In this document: positions 1-11,719 of the stretch, piece by piece
How the letters are laid out: every line of letters starts with the position of its first letter
Numbering within the stretch: the first letter of the stretch is position 1
NCBI GenBank assembly: GCA_018894105.1
Contig: CM032129.1
Location: 16,866,968 to 16,930,967, forward strand
From: Jacaranda mimosifolia
Lineage: Eukaryota; Streptophyta; Magnoliopsida; Lamiales; Bignoniaceae
Direction of reading: 5' to 3'
Length of the DNA stretch: 64,000 bases
Notes under the pieces: generated by a model
What the model was told of the DNA's origin: nothing
Database searches by the model: none
The model's input: only the letters and a program-made list of their open reading frames with translations
Position numbers and translations under genes: made by a program

Positions 1-271
1 AAGGTGTTGAGAGGATATAGGAATTTTTTGGTGATTTTTGGAAAAGCTTAACTGAGGCAAAAGTTGCTCTTTTCCTGCTGCGCCGCTGTCTAGCAGATTC
101 TGGATTTGTGAAGAGTTCACCATTTTCTTCTTGGAAATTGGCTATTCAAGGTAACTCTCTATCTAAATATGATTTCCTAACATGATTAGATCATTGTTAG
201 CTTGTAAAGCACTAGTTTATTTTAAGCTTTTAAAGTTTTATTATTGGATCCTAGTGCATTACTTTGCTTCA
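1..271 (+). mobile_element. 3' end of a plus-orientation copia LTR, cut by the window edge
   Basis: The reverse complement of this stretch matches the PBS-proximal end of the copia LTR at 7384 to about 7700: both contain the CACTAGGATCCAATAAT block, then the same order of short blocks through a CAGCGGCGC / CAGCGCGGCGG segment. The match ends at 271 in CTTCA, the same terminus as the LTR at 7384 read on the other strand. Immediately to the right the sequence resumes the interior of the minus-strand LTR (TGCCGCC, compare 7966-7972). The simplest reading is that an element, or solo LTR, of the same family inserted in the opposite orientation into the 3' LTR, with TCTGC (272-276) as candidate target duplication. 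The other end lies outside the window. Confidence 0.75.
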
Positions 272-1556
272 TCTGCCGCCAACGCTCACCTATATATCTA
301 TATATAGAGGGAGGATGGTGTGATGCCAAGGAGGCATCACACCTTTCTCATGGTGGGAGACCGTCCACTTGCTTGCAAGTTGGCAAATTCAAATCAAATT
401 TGAATTTTGTGTGCATTTCAATTACATTTGGAATCTAATATCAAATTAATTAAAATACCCCATCATATGAAACTTTCATTTGAATTTTCCCTCCAAAATA
501 GATTCCTCTCATTAATTAAATTAAAATTAAACACTTTAATTTAATTAATTAATCTTTGACTTAACTCGTAAGTCAATTAGCTTAACTCTTTAAGCCAAGA
601 ATTGTTAACTTAACTTTTTAAGTTAACTTGACAAATTGTTAATTATTGGTCTAATTTAACTCTTTAAATTAGTTGATCAATTTAACAATTAAATTAATCA
701 AGCCAAAGTTAACCTCAATTTTTGGTCACCCCAAAATTAGTCACTTGGAGTGAATTTCCTAATACTTAGAAAAATTCCTCCATCAATTAGGAAATGCAAT
801 TGGCTCTTGTGTGTGATCCGATAGGTTCTACCATTCATTGGACATGGACTCACAACTCCTTGTGACTTTTGAATATTATATATTCATTTTAGTTTAAACT
901 CTTTTAAACTAATCGACTCAATTCAATTAATTTTCATTAATTGAAGAGTACCTAATCTCCATGGTTAATTTCCAACCTCAAGCCCATGGAGCCCAACTAA
1001 TTAGCTGACATGAATACTTTTGGAGAGCTATTATAGCTCTATGCGTACCATGCAAATACGGTCTTACTGTTTCCTATCTCCCGAAAGAGGCCTAGGCCAA
1101 GACATTTTTCGGCTCCCTAATAGCCTCAATACTATGTCTCTATTCCCAATGTTCGATTCCACTTTATGATCCCATCCTTGGAAAACTTCTTTTCCAAATT
1201 GTCATACTACCTTGCACAAGGATTTCTTGGAATCGATCATTATAGAATACATAGGAGATGTACTCGCCCTTCACAAAGACGATGAGTCGAATTCCTTCTT
1301 GGATCTTACAAACCTCCATGTCTAAGTAGCCCATGCCCAATCACCACCTGAACTGCCCACTAGATGACCAGGGAGGAGTCAAAGCATGAGGACCTAAACA
1401 CAAGATTACCATGGATCCTTAGGTCAAAGAACTAATTATATGTACTAGCATAAGCTGGAGAATTCGCCACTACTGATTTGCCACTTCGGCTATCTAGTGG
1501 ATTCTCAGGGTGGGCCTTTAGTGCCTTGTACTCTAACAAGTATCCACTAACGTGCA
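272..1556 (-). repeat. 3' LTR of the minus-strand copia element (partial)
   Basis: Direct repeat of about 7966-8942 plus 17730-18140. Shared landmarks include the GGTGGGAGACCG segment near 352, a run of TTAACTTAACTCTTTAAG blocks near 570-640, GATCCGATAGGTTCTACC near 816, and a right end at CTAACGTGCA (1547-1556) identical to 18131-18140. Read on the minus strand the LTR begins TGCACGTTAG. Its distal part (the counterpart of 7384-7965) is missing here because the opposite-orientation copy ends at 271. Confidence 0.85.
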
Positions 1557-1576
1557 TCCTTCAAAGACCTTTTGTG
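1557..1576 (-). other. polypurine tract region of the copia element
   Basis: On the minus strand a purine-rich stretch (AAAAGGTCTTTGAAGGA) directly precedes the LTR start TGCACG. Its position next to the 3' LTR fits second-strand priming in LTR retrotransposons. It is not a perfect purine run. Confidence 0.5.
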
Positions 1577-1688
1577 ATAGAGGATTAGTTAGTGGACCGG
1601 CAATATTCTCTTCCGAGACAACTCTCTCCACTCGTATGTTGCCTTTATCAATGATCTCCTAGATCAAATGATATCACCTCAGTATGTG

Positions 1689-1901
1689 CTAGGATTGCTG
1701 ATGAGATCTTGGCTCTTTAGCTTGTGTTACTGCCATGTTATTATCACAGAAGACAAATATTGGCTCAGTAATGCTAGGTACTACATTCAACTCTTGAATA
1801 AAGTTTTTCATGCAAACACCTTCATTTACAACTTCTGAAGTCGCAATATATTCTGCGTCTATGGTAGAGTTGGCCATGTGTCTTGTTTGGAACTGTTTCA
1901 A
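1689..1901 (-). pseudogene. copia RNase H fragment
   Basis: The minus-strand reading contains NSTIDAEYIATSEV, the copia RNase H block in which a Ser/Thr-rich turn precedes the conserved Glu (AEY), and FCDNNMAV, the block with a catalytic Asp. It is the C-terminal part of pol, lying just upstream of the polypurine tract and 3' LTR as expected. The N-terminal RNase H block (the DADWAG-type motif) is not in this open frame and must lie in the broken sequence between 1902 and 2098. The product would remove the RNA strand of the hybrid during reverse transcription. Frame breaks on both sides make the gene inactive. Confidence 0.85.
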
Positions 1902-2098
1902 CTCACCACACCACTATTGAGGCTAAATATGAATCCAGAAGTGGATTTTAGGTTTTCTACATCGGATTGAAAATTAGAATCCAAAAACCCCTCGAGTTTC
2001 AATTCTCCACTAGCGTATACCAAAAACAAGTCCTTAGTCCTTCTTAAGCACTTAAGGATTGCTTTTACAATCATCCAGTGACTTTCACCAAGATTGTA

Positions 2099-2881
2099 TT
2101 AGAAACAACTCTTAACACTTAGACCGTGTGCCACATCCAGTCTTATACATTGAACATCATACATTATGCTCCCAATGGCAAACGCATATGGTATGTAGGA
2201 CATCTTACATCTCTCTTCCTCCATCTTAGAGACCATAGACTTGGAGAGATAAAGACAATGTCCCATAGGGAGAAATCCCCTCTTGGATTCTTCCATACTA
2301 AACCTCTTTAGTATCTTGTCAATGTATAGAATTTCGAAAAGACCCAGCATCATCTTCGATCTATCTCTATAGATATGTATTCCTAATACGTAGAATGATT
2401 CTCCCAAATCCTTCATGGAGAATTGAGTAGATAACCATGCTTTAGTACACTTTAACATTCCTACCTTATTCCTAATGAGAAGGATGTCATCGACATAAAG
2501 CACAATAAACTGTACACTACTCCCACTAACATTTATGTACACACACGGTTCATACACATTTTTGATAATGCCAAATGATTTGACTGTCTTGTCAAAACGT
2601 ATGTTCCAACTTCGGGACGCCCATTTAAGTCCATAAATGGATCTCTAGAGTTTGCAAACATTTTGCTACCTCCCACTAGATGTAAAATCTTATGGTTGCT
2701 TCATATAAGTTTCTTCTTCTATGTCTTCATTGAGGAAAGCGGTTTGCACATCCATTTGCCATATCTCACAGTCATAATATGTGGTTATGGTAAGTAGAAT
2801 CCTAATGGACTTAGGCATTGCGATCGGTGAAAAGGTTTCATCAAAATCGATATCGAGTCTTTGAGTGTAACCTTTTGCCAC
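2099..2881 (-). pseudogene. copia reverse transcriptase, in two broken frames
   Basis: Two minus-strand open stretches carry successive RT motifs. The first (2881-2690) has the start of the RVT_2 domain: GYTQ, DETFSP, and QMDVQTAFLN with the first catalytic Asp. The second (2557-2099) has QFIVLYVDDILL (the YVDD active site), then FSMKDLG and a copia-typical YIDKILKRF segment. The 130 bases between them are out of frame, where thumb and connection residues should be. The protein copied element RNA into cDNA in virus-like particles. The order integrase then RT assigns it to Ty1/copia. Frameshifts and stops make it non-functional. Confidence 0.92.
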
Positions 2882-3133
2882 TGGTCAAGCCTTAAAGGTC
2901 ATTACCTCTCCATCGACTCCAAGCTTTCGCTTATAGAACCATTTGCAACCAATGAAAACTATTCCCTTCAGTGGATCTACCAAAGTTCATACTTTGCTGG
3001 AGTACATAAAGTCCATTTCAGATCTCATGGCATCAAGCTAATGTCCAGAGTCTATGTCCAACAGAGCTTCCTCATAGGTCTTCGGATCATTATTCGATTG
3101 GCCCATCTCATGGAGGAATCCTAACTTTTCAGG

Positions 3134-4079
3134 TTACTTCTTGATTCGGTCTGACCTTCTTAGAGGTTGTGTGTAAGGCTCTAGATACTCACTTGTTTTT
3201 ACCGTTTGTGGGATCTGATGATCATTTTGAACTTCATCAAGTTCAATAACTATGCCATTTCTATCTAATAGAAATTCCTTTTCTAAAAAGTTGGCGTTTC
3301 TTAAAACAAACACCTTTTGTTCCAAAGGACCATAGAAGTAATAAACCAACAACTCTGTTGGGTATCCCACAAACTTGCATAAAGTGTATCTATTATCCAA
3401 CTTGTCTCCCACTGTCCGTCTCACGTAGGTGGGAGACCTCCAAACCTTAAAGTATTGGTAAGAGGGTACTTTGCCATTCCACATTTCATGTGGCATTTTT
3501 GTCACCAACTTTGATGGTACTACATTTAGTAGCATCGCTGCCATTTGTAAAGCGTATCCCCAAAAGGATATAAGCACATCAAAAAAGCTCATCTGGAACG
3601 TCCATGTGAAATAAGGTACGGTTTCTCTTTTCGGCTACTATATTATATTGGGGTATGCCGGGTAGAGTCTATTAAGAGAGAATCTCATTCTCTTTTAGAT
3701 AATCCAAGAATTTGGTACTTACATATTTGCCACCTCAATTCGATCGAAGAGCTTTAATACTGAGTTCCTTTTGCTTTTTCACTTCATTCCTATACTCTTT
3801 GAGCTTTTCAAAGACTTCAGACTTATACTTCATAAGATATATATGTCCGAACCGACTATAATCATTGGTGAAGGTGATGAATTAGGAATAGCCTCCTCTT
3901 GCACAAACTCTTAGTAGGCCACAAACATCCGCATGGATCAAATCCAAAGGACTTATGGTGCGCTCCGTTTGTCCTATAAAAGGAGCCTTGGTTATTTTTT
4001 CCTTTAAACAAAATTCACAAGTAGGAAGGTCCTCAATACCACTAACACTTAGTTCTTTGAGAGCTTCTAACTTGTTCAT
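3134..4079 (-). pseudogene. copia integrase with mutated second catalytic Asp
   Basis: Read from 4079 down: a GAG-pre-integrase/zinc region ending in CEFCLKEK, then DLIHADVCG with the first catalytic Asp of the rve core. Near 3760-3740 the block normally read as Ser-Asp-Arg-Gly-Gly appears as Ser-Asn-stop-Gly-Gly, so the second catalytic Asp is Asn and the next residue a stop. The conserved Glu survives in the VAEKRNR block near 3645. The last stretch (3592-3134) holds the copia integrase C-terminal segment with KVWRSPTYV, KFVGYP, and the linker ending RRSDRIKK. The product inserted cDNA into the genome; this copy is dead through stops and the active-site change. Confidence 0.9.
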
Positions 4080-4179
4080 CCTATTTTTAGAAATATACCA
4101 TAGTCTTGCATGCCAAAGAATGGCATCTTCTTGGTTATCTAATTTTCTTTTACTTGATTGAATAGTGCATTAGTGAAGG

Positions 4180-4440
4180 TTAAGAATTAAGTATGTACAA
4201 TCTGTTATTTAATGTATCTTGAGCAATCAAAGAACCATTCTTTAATGCTTTCAACATCCCATCCGATATAGAAAAATCATATCCTTCATTATCAAGAATA
4301 GGAATTGAAATAATGCTCTTAACAATATTAGGTAAATAATAAACCTGATCAAGTACAATGCAAGCATTTTCTAAGTCTAACTTGATTACACCTTGGACCA
4401 TGGCGGCAACTTTTGCTTCATTTCCTAGATGGAGGATCAT
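4180..4440 (-). pseudogene. copia protease / GAG-pre-integrase fragment
   Basis: The minus-strand reading has an LDQVYYLPNIVKSIISI segment: the VLYVPxLxxNLLSV-type motif that follows the protease core in plant copia polyproteins. After it comes the GAG-pre-integrase start (DFSISDGMLKAL, LYILN). The protease active-site Asp-Ser-Gly-Ala should lie just upstream on the minus strand (about 4440-4580), a stretch broken by frameshifts where I cannot place it with confidence. Confidence 0.75.
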
Positions 4441-4589
4441 ATCCCTTTCACAAAGACTCTTTCTTCTTTCCGTCCCCTATAATTAATTATAAAGGTGAGA
4501 ACCACATGTGGTATCAAATACCCATGATGAAGAATTAGTCGTCAAATGCACTACAATAAAGTACATACACTTCCTAAGGGTGCCAAGGT

Positions 4590-5384
4590 ATGCTTCCTTT
4601 CCAACGCCCCTTTTCGCCACAATAAAAACAAGTTGCATCGATTTTGTCACCTTTCGTCTTCTTAACTCCCCCCTAACCTTTCAAGGGTTGCTTCCCTTTC
4701 GAGGAAGAACTCTTCTTCCTCTTACCTTTCTTTCTAAGACCCTAGGGCCTTTTTCCTTAGAGAGAGAAGCAAGCGTAAGAGGCTTTTCCTTTTTCATAGT
4801 CGCCTCGATGGTCACCATTATGTTTACCAATTTGTTAATCATCACCTTTTGCTTGGACATATTAAAGCTCATAACGAATTGGTCGAACGAAGGGGACTTT
4901 GATTGAAAGATCAAATCCACGTAGAGATCATTATCCATGATCACGTCTAGTTGTCCAAGCTTTTCGATGAGTCTAATCATCTTAAGCCCGTGATCATGGA
5001 CACTTGAACCCTCTACTATCCTTGATCTAAAGAGCTCTCTAGACAAAACAAACCTTTCGTGTCTTGTTTATACACTATACAACTCTTGTAGGTGTTTGTA
5101 GATCTTACATGCATGTCTCATATGCTCGTGAGTCTTTTGGAGCTCATTAGTCATGGAAACCATCACAAGGCATCTCATTTGTAGATCATCATCTACAAAT
5201 TTAGTTAATAATTCATAGGCATCATCGGTGGCATATCACCCATGGTATCCGGCGGACTTTGATCAAGTACGTAAGTCCTCTTTTCAGAGTCAAGAATGAT
5301 TTTAAGGTTCCTTAACCAATCACGGAACCCTGGCCCGGTGAGTTTATTGGTTTCCAAAATGCTTGCAAGTGGATTTTTAGCCAT
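4590..5384 (-). pseudogene. copia gag (UBN2-type), broken
   Basis: The start codon at 5384 (minus) begins a reading with NKLTGPGFRDWLRNLK and then YVLDQ, the N-terminal signature of plant copia gag (UBN2 family). The frame breaks and resumes at 5046-4681 with FQSKSPSFDQFVMSFNM and a Lys/Arg-rich tail. Near 4633-4600 lies a degenerate zinc knuckle (CFYCGEKGRW) in which the expected His is Arg and the last Cys is absent. Gag would form the virus-like particle and package RNA. The gene is split by frameshifts and stops. The start was chosen because it begins the conserved block and lies about 2 kb downstream of the primer site. Confidence 0.85.
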
Positions 5385-7368
5385 TTTGCTTTTGAAGATT
5401 TCAAAAATCTACAAGAGGCAAAAAAAGCGTATACGCATATGATTGAATTTTGATATATAAAACATGTCCATAGACTTTCAAACATGTTTTTCTCCTACTA
5501 TTTTATCAAATCCTTCACCCCCTAGAAGAATTCAAGAAATCTCATTTCCTAATGAGAATCAAGATTATGAGGACTCGCAAGCGAACCCCCATAACCAAGT
5601 GCCATCCACAAGCAATCAAAGAGTAAGCAACTTTTTCTAATTACATCTTATGCAACTCTTGATGTATTTTACCTGACCTTTCATATAGACCCACGTAACC
5701 ATGCGCCATCTATATTACTAAGTGTTAAGTCTAACCTACCAATCACATGTTGATTTAAGAAGGGCACCACATCATCCGCCATAACCGAGTGCCAATATGT
5801 GGGCGTTCTTAAGTCAAAGGTGCATCGCATGCTAAGTGTATGCTCACAGCTTTCCTCCAAAGTATGACCCCCGTAATCGAGTGCCATCACACAAAATTTG
5901 TAGCATCGTCATGGCATACACTATTGGTAGAAGGCATGAATTAATTAATTTTTTTTTAATTTTATCCATTTTGACTAAATATTAGAAAACACTTAGATAT
6001 TCTAAGTTGAGGGTTTTTGTTTGCAAAGATATCATCATTTTGGTCTTCTTATTTAAGTTTTGTATATCCTAACCATGCATTCCATACATCAATAGGATAT
6101 GGAAAGCATAAATAAGCAAATGCACACGTAGCATGCTCCAAGGGTGGGATGACTATGAGCTTAACCAAGTGGTTCACTTAGAGCCATAAGTGCACCACTT
6201 AGTTGATTTAAGTAGGTTGATTAAATCTAGCTATTACATGAGTGTATCCCCATATATTCGTGGGTCTTCAAAAGTCTCTATGCCTCCAATGGTCTTCTTT
6301 ACTCTATGTAACATTTACATGAAAAACATATCATCACTCCTAGTGATTCTACTCTCACAACTTTTACAAGATAGAATAAAGAGGCATGCAAGCCCCAATT
6401 TAATACAAACCTTTTCGACAACTTGAAATAAATAAAATCAATATTAAAGGCTCATGATCATCTCTATTCATTCATCATTCATTCAATAATTAAATGAACA
6501 ATAAATAAATCTAGAATTGACATTCAATTCCAACAATTAAATGCTTATTTCATAAACAAATAATTGGCCAAGCAAAAGGTAGCACAACAATTATGTATCA
6601 ACATGGAGATTAACTTTAACAAAATTTTAAAGCAATCAAAAATTTCAAACATAATTTTGAGAACTTGCACAACATTTGTGCATCTAATATGTGTGTAACA
6701 AAACACTTTTGATCACAAAAAGGAGCCAAAAATGAAGCAAAATAAGCTTTAATCAAAATCGGCCGCTACCCGCCCAAGCCAGGCCACTGCCACGTGGCAG
6801 ATGCTCACCTGACGCACCCGCTGCAGGCCAGCACCCAACTGAGGCAGGGCAGTCAGCCCTATTTCAAGGTCATAGCCGAGTCACCTCAATTTTGCTCAAC
6901 CTTTTGTGCACCAAAAAATTTAGAACAACTTTTAAACATTATTACACATATTATAGATGAAATTTCAGATCTAAAACACCTTTCAAAACTAAAATTTCAA
7001 GTGTTCAATCATGCTTTCAAAAATAAGTTAAAGTAAGAATAACATTCTTCAAAATCTCCAACAAAACTCCAATTATATTGGATCCAAAAATGACCAAAAC
7101 TCTTTTAGGCCATCATAAACATGCTATATCAACAAATGACATCAACTAATGCTAGATCAACATTCAACATTAGAAGCTATGAATTAAAACAAACTAATCA
7201 ATTAACACTTAAAACACATATTAGCATGCTTTCAATTCATCAATCATGGAGCCACACACAACATCATCCAACACTCCAATCCATTATATGAATCAAGAAT
7301 TTGGTGATTTTTGATAAATCCATCACATGAATCAATCAATCAAAAAATCCAAATCATAGCATAAATTA
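5385..7368 (-). other. long non-coding leader of the copia element
   Basis: About 2 kb between primer site and gag with no recognisable coding domain on either strand. It contains four spaced copies of a short motif resembling GTAACCGAGTGCCATC (near 5588, 5693, 5781 and 5871), spaced roughly 85-105 bases apart, and a short GC-richer block at about 6760-6870 that includes GCCACGTGGCAG. The short open frames here show no family features. Confidence 0.6.
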
Positions 7369-7381
7369 GGCTCCGATACCA
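7369..7381 (-). other. primer binding site (tRNA-iMet type)
   Basis: Minus-strand TGGTATCGGAGCC differs by one base from the TGGTATCAGAGCC primer site common in plant copia elements (complementary to the 3' end of initiator tRNA-Met). It lies two bases from the LTR terminus at 7384. Confidence 0.85.
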
Positions 7382-7971
7382 CTTGAAGGCAAGTGAGGCA
7401 CTAGGATCCAATAATTAAAACTTAAAAAGCTGAAATTAACTAGGGCTTCACAAGCAAACAAGGATCTAAATATGCTTATAACTCAAATTTGGATGGAGAA
7501 TTACCTTGATTAGCAAAATCTAAAGGAAAGATGAAGAACACTTCTTCAATCCAGAAACTGTCAAACAGCAGCGCGGCGGATTTGGAACAACTTTTTCCTT
7601 ATCAAAGCTCCTCCAAAATTTTGGAACAATTTCAGTAGCTTCTCAACTCTTTGGTGAATCCCCTGTGAAAATTTCAGATCAAAACTCCTTCTGAATCACC
7701 TATAATAAAATCTCCAAATTACTACCCTGACTAGTGGATCTCCAAAGGCTAGCAATCCTATTATCTTGCCTCTATCAATATGATCCACACACCAATGCTA
7801 TTTCCTATTTCTCCTCAATATTAGCTAGAGATAGAGAAGAGAAATGAGAGGTAGATGGTCGATTCAAGGGTTGGAGAAAAAGAGAGAAGTGAAGCTTCAA
7901 CTCATGAGGCAACACTTGAAGGAGGGAAAAATGTTATAATCAAATTCTTCACATGGAAAATCATTGTGCCG

Positions 7972-8094
7972 CCCTCCCCCTCCCCCTCTCCCTCTCTCTC
8001 TCTCTCTCATATCTCCCTCCCCCTCCCCCTCCCCCTCTCCCTCTCTCTCTCATATCTCCCTCTCCCTCTCTCTCTCATATATATATATATATAT
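7972..8094. repeat. CT-rich microsatellite followed by (AT)n
   Basis: Runs of CCCTCC and CTCTCT alternating with CATATCTCCCT, then an AT-dinucleotide run. The homologous site in the left LTR (about 280-300) is much shorter, so the tract expanded, or contracted, after the LTR pair formed. Confidence 0.9.
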
Positions 8095-8939
8095 GTATAT
8101 AGATGGATGATGTGGTATGATGCCAAGGTGGGAGACCGCCCACTTGCTCGCAAGTTGGCAAATTCAAATTAAATTTGAATTTTTTGTGCATTTTAATTAC
8201 ATTTGGAATCTAGTTTCAAATTAATTAAAATGCCACACCAAATGAACCTTTCATTTGAATTTTCCCTCCAAAATAGATTTCTCTCATTAATTAAATTAAA
8301 CACTTTAATTTAATTAGTTAATCTTTAACTTAACTCTTAAGTCAATTAACTTAACTCTTTAAGCTAAGAATTGTTAACTTAACTCTTTAAGTTAACTTGA
8401 CCAATTGATAGTCATGTGGCACCAAATAATTAACTCTTTAATTATTGGTCTAATTTAACTCCTTCAATTAGTTTATCAATTTAATAATTAAATTAATCAA
8501 GCCAAAGTTGACCTAAATTTTTGGTCACCCCAAAATTGGTCACTATGAGTGAATTTCCTAACACTTAGAAAATTTTCTTCCTCAATTAGGAAATGCAATT
8601 AGCTCTTGTGTGTAACCCGATAGGTTCTACCATTTATTGGACATGGGCTCACAATTCCTTGTGACTTTTGAATATCATATAGTCATTTTAGTTTAAACTC
8701 CTTTAAACTAATAACTCAATTCAATTAATATCCATTAATTGAAGAGTACCCAATCTCCATGGTCGATATCCAACCTCAAGTCCATGGAGCCCAACTAATT
8801 AGCCGAAATGAATGATTTTGGAGAACCATTATAACTCTATGCGTACCATGCAAATACGATCATTCCATCCCCTATTTCCAGAAAGAGGCCTAGAGCAAGA
8901 TATTTGTCGACTCTCTAATAACCCTAATACTGTGTCTCT

Positions 8940-8942
8940 ATT
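8940..8942. other. target site duplication ATT, left copy
   Basis: ATT precedes the CACTA terminus at 8943 and is repeated at 17727-17729 after the other terminus. A 3-bp duplication is the hallmark of CACTA (En/Spm) insertion. Removing 8943-17729 rejoins the LTR in register with 1140-1146. Confidence 0.9.
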
Positions 8943-8961
8943 CACTAAAACAAATTACACT

Positions 8962-9415
8962 TTTCGTAACGAATAATTTTTTTACCATAAAGCTAAAATT
9001 CGTTGCCCAAAAATATTGGTAACGAATTTTTCGTTACTTAAGTTTAGTGCCCTAAAGCCCGTCGCAAAAGGTTTTAGTAACGAAATTTATGATTCGTTAC
9101 GAATGATGGACTTATGGTGACGAAATTTATCGTTACCAAAATATGATATTAGTAACAAAAAAGTGTAGTAGTTACAATAGTTTTTTATAACGTAACGAAA
9201 TATTTAGTTACTAAAACATTGGCAATTTTATTGCATTTTATTTTTTCATTACCAATGCATAATAATATAATGATATTATTTATTTAATTAAGTATAGTTA
9301 CTAATTGTTTATGTAACAAAATATTTGGTTACAAATACTTAAACAAAATTTTAATTCAAAAATAAGCATTTCGTTACTAATAGAATAAATCACTAAAAGT
9401 TTTGTTACCAAATGT
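8962..9415. repeat. left subterminal repeats of the CACTA element
   Basis: Many copies, in both orientations, of motifs like GTAACGAA, TTCGTTAC and TTACTAA, spaced a few tens of bases apart. Such arrays are typical binding sites for CACTA transposases. Confidence 0.75.
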
Positions 9416-9862
9416 GTGCGCATGGGCTCTTGTTTAGGCTGCTTCATATGGAGGGGCCATTTGACATTAGGCCTACGCCTGCTAGGCCGCCGAACTCTGG
9501 GCTCGACCCAGGCCATCGCCCCCCAGCCCATGGCCCACCAGCAAGAGCGCCACAGGCCGGCCCATCTGCAAGATGGCAGTAGCTACCAGTGCCCATACCG
9601 GCCCAGCTCACACACCGGCCCACCCGAGTGCAGGTCCAGTGCCCATACCGGCCCAGCTCACACACCGGCCCACCCGGCCAAGCGCCCGAGCGCCGGCCCA
9701 CCCGAGCGCACGCAAGCCCATCCGCAAGGCCCAGCTCACACACCGGCAACCCGAGCACACACAAGCCCACCGCAAGCCACTCGAGTGGCAGCCCACCTAA
9801 GCGAGCAGGCCCACCCACAAGCCCAGCGAAAATACATCAAAACCTACCGGTATCAGGTTTAG
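9416..9862. repeat. GC-rich island with a 50-bp tandem duplication
   Basis: An abrupt GC-rich block inside AT-rich sequence. GTGCCCATACCGGCCCAGCT and the following 30 bases recur exactly 50 bases later (starts 9589 and 9639), then decay into shorter CGGCCCACCC and CAGCTCACAC units to about 9800. Three overlapping frames on the plus strand and two on the minus stay open simply because GC-rich repeats have few stops. Predicted products are Pro/His/Ala- or Gly/Trp/Cys-rich without a known domain. It could be a captured foreign fragment, but I cannot identify a source. Confidence 0.75.
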
Positions 9863-10234
9863 ATCCCGCACCCATGCCCATCCTCAAGCAAGCACTTAAC
9901 CATCTTGGTTGCATGTCCAAAAATTAATATTTTCATTTGCTCAATTACTTATTCACCTCTTCCATATAGAGCTCTCAAGCAATTTCACATGTTATCAAGC
10001 AAACATTATTTTATTTTTAAAAATAAAATAATAATTGTCATTTGAATAAATAAAATAAAAGATCAAATAGTGAATTAAAAGAAATAAATAAAAATTTTGA
10101 GATAATTATATAACATAGCTGCATGAAGCAAAGAAATTTTATTACATATATGTATATATAAATTGTTAGGTAAAGGCTTAATATTTTTGTAGAAGAGCTT
10201 ATAATATAAAATACTTTATTTTAGAAATTTATAA

Positions 10235-10790
10235 AAAATAATTGGCATTACATATATATAAATATTAAAAAATTGTGAACAAAACCCTTTAAAGTAAAAA
10301 CCAAAGGGCAATCTAACAAGCAAAACTAACAATATTATTAATTCTGATGGTTTAGAAAAATCAGCACGAAGTTATTCATTCAAGGAATGTTACACTAACC
10401 GCCGCCATTTATTATGAATTCCGCGGCGGTTTCAAAAAACCGCATATATTACTATATATGTATATAAGTTCGAATGAAAAATTATATTTTATACATAGTT
10501 ATAAATATTAAATGTTATTTAATTCGGAATGAATAAATAGAAAAAATAGATAAAAAAAAGAAGTAATTTAAATTTTATTGATAAATTTATATATATGTAT
10601 ATTATATATATGTGAATAAGTATAAATGGAAAAAATAAGTATACATGTATGAATAATTGGAAAGAAAAAAGATAAAAATAAAAATTATTTAAAATTTTAT
10701 AGATAAATATATATATATGTATAAAATGAGAATATATGAAATAATGAGAAATTTTGATTTTGATTATTTGAAAGGCTAACAACTTTTTTT
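10235..10790. repeat. internal repeat of the CACTA filler, copy 1
   Basis: Begins AAAATAATTGGCATTACA and runs through AAACCCTTTAAAGT, ATTTAATTCGGAATGAATAA, AAGTATACATGTATGAATAA and TTATAGATAAAT blocks. The same order recurs at 11205-11830 and, for its second half, at 15270-15700. It uniquely holds a short GC palindrome, ACCGCCGCC / GGCGGTTT near 10398-10430. Confidence 0.8.
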
Positions 10791-11204
10791 GTCATTCACT
10801 ATTTTTTTGTTATTTGCAAAATATAATATGAATATCCAATTATATTTATACAAAAATTTGAGAATGAATACAATAATTTATGTTTTCTATATTTTATTTT
10901 ACATTATAATTTCATCCTCATATTTTGTCACTAATTCATATTTTAAAATCAATTTTAAGTTTATAATTATTTTATCAATTTACTATCGTTTTAACTTTAT
11001 ATGACTAGTGCCAAACTCTTTTCTTCACTTAATTATTCGATAACTAAGTTATGAGTCAAATTAAAGGGTTTCTATTAACTTATATACTAATATTGATTTT
11101 AACTTTATAATTTTTTTATATTTTTTATTTATTTATTTTACTTTTTTTGTCTTAACTTAATTGATTTTTAATCAAAAATTAAAATTAAATAAGATTGTTT
11201 TTAC

Positions 11205-11228
11205 AAAATAATTGGCATTACACACACG

Positions 11229-11259
<31 letters not shown>

Positions 11260-11664
11260 TAAAAAATTGTGGACAAAACCCTTTAAAGTTAAAAACAAAG
11301 AGCAATCTAATAAGTAAAAGAAATAATATTATTAATTGCGGCAGTTTAGAAAAACCAATGCAAAGTATATGACGCGATTAACCTATTTTCTTGTGGCGTA
11401 TATATATACACTATATATGTAAATAAGTACGAACAAAAAATTATATTATACATATTTATAAATATTAAATATTATTTAATTCGGAATGAATAAATTGAAA
11501 AATAGATAAAAATAAAAGTAATTTAAATTTTATTGATAAATTTATAAATATGTGTATTATATTTATGTGAATAAGTATAAATAGAAAAAATAAGTATACA
11601 TGTATGAATAATTAGAAAGAAAAAAGATAAAAATAAAAATTATTTAAAATTTTATAGATAAATT

Positions 11665-11719
<55 letters not shown>

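Larger units (their letters stand above)
7384..8942 (-). repeat. 5' LTR of the copia element, part proximal to the primer site
   Basis: Starts TGAAGGCAAGTG (7384) next to the primer site. The part 7966-8942 matches the left LTR in direct orientation; the part 7384 to about 7700 matches 1-271 in inverted orientation. It stops at ATT (8940-8942), where the CACTA element begins, and resumes at 17730. Confidence 0.88.

Noticed and set aside
7855..8172. 105-aa frame with Ser/Pro/Leu repeats
   Set aside because: Translation of the CT-rich microsatellite in the LTR.
9416..9927. Overlapping open frames of 75-148 aa in the GC-rich island
   Set aside because: Several frames on both strands are open at once because of GC-rich repeats; no domain, no start context.
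10519..11004. Open frames rich in Ile/Phe/Tyr/Leu
   Set aside because: They are translations of AT-rich microsatellite-like filler and mimic membrane proteins by composition only.
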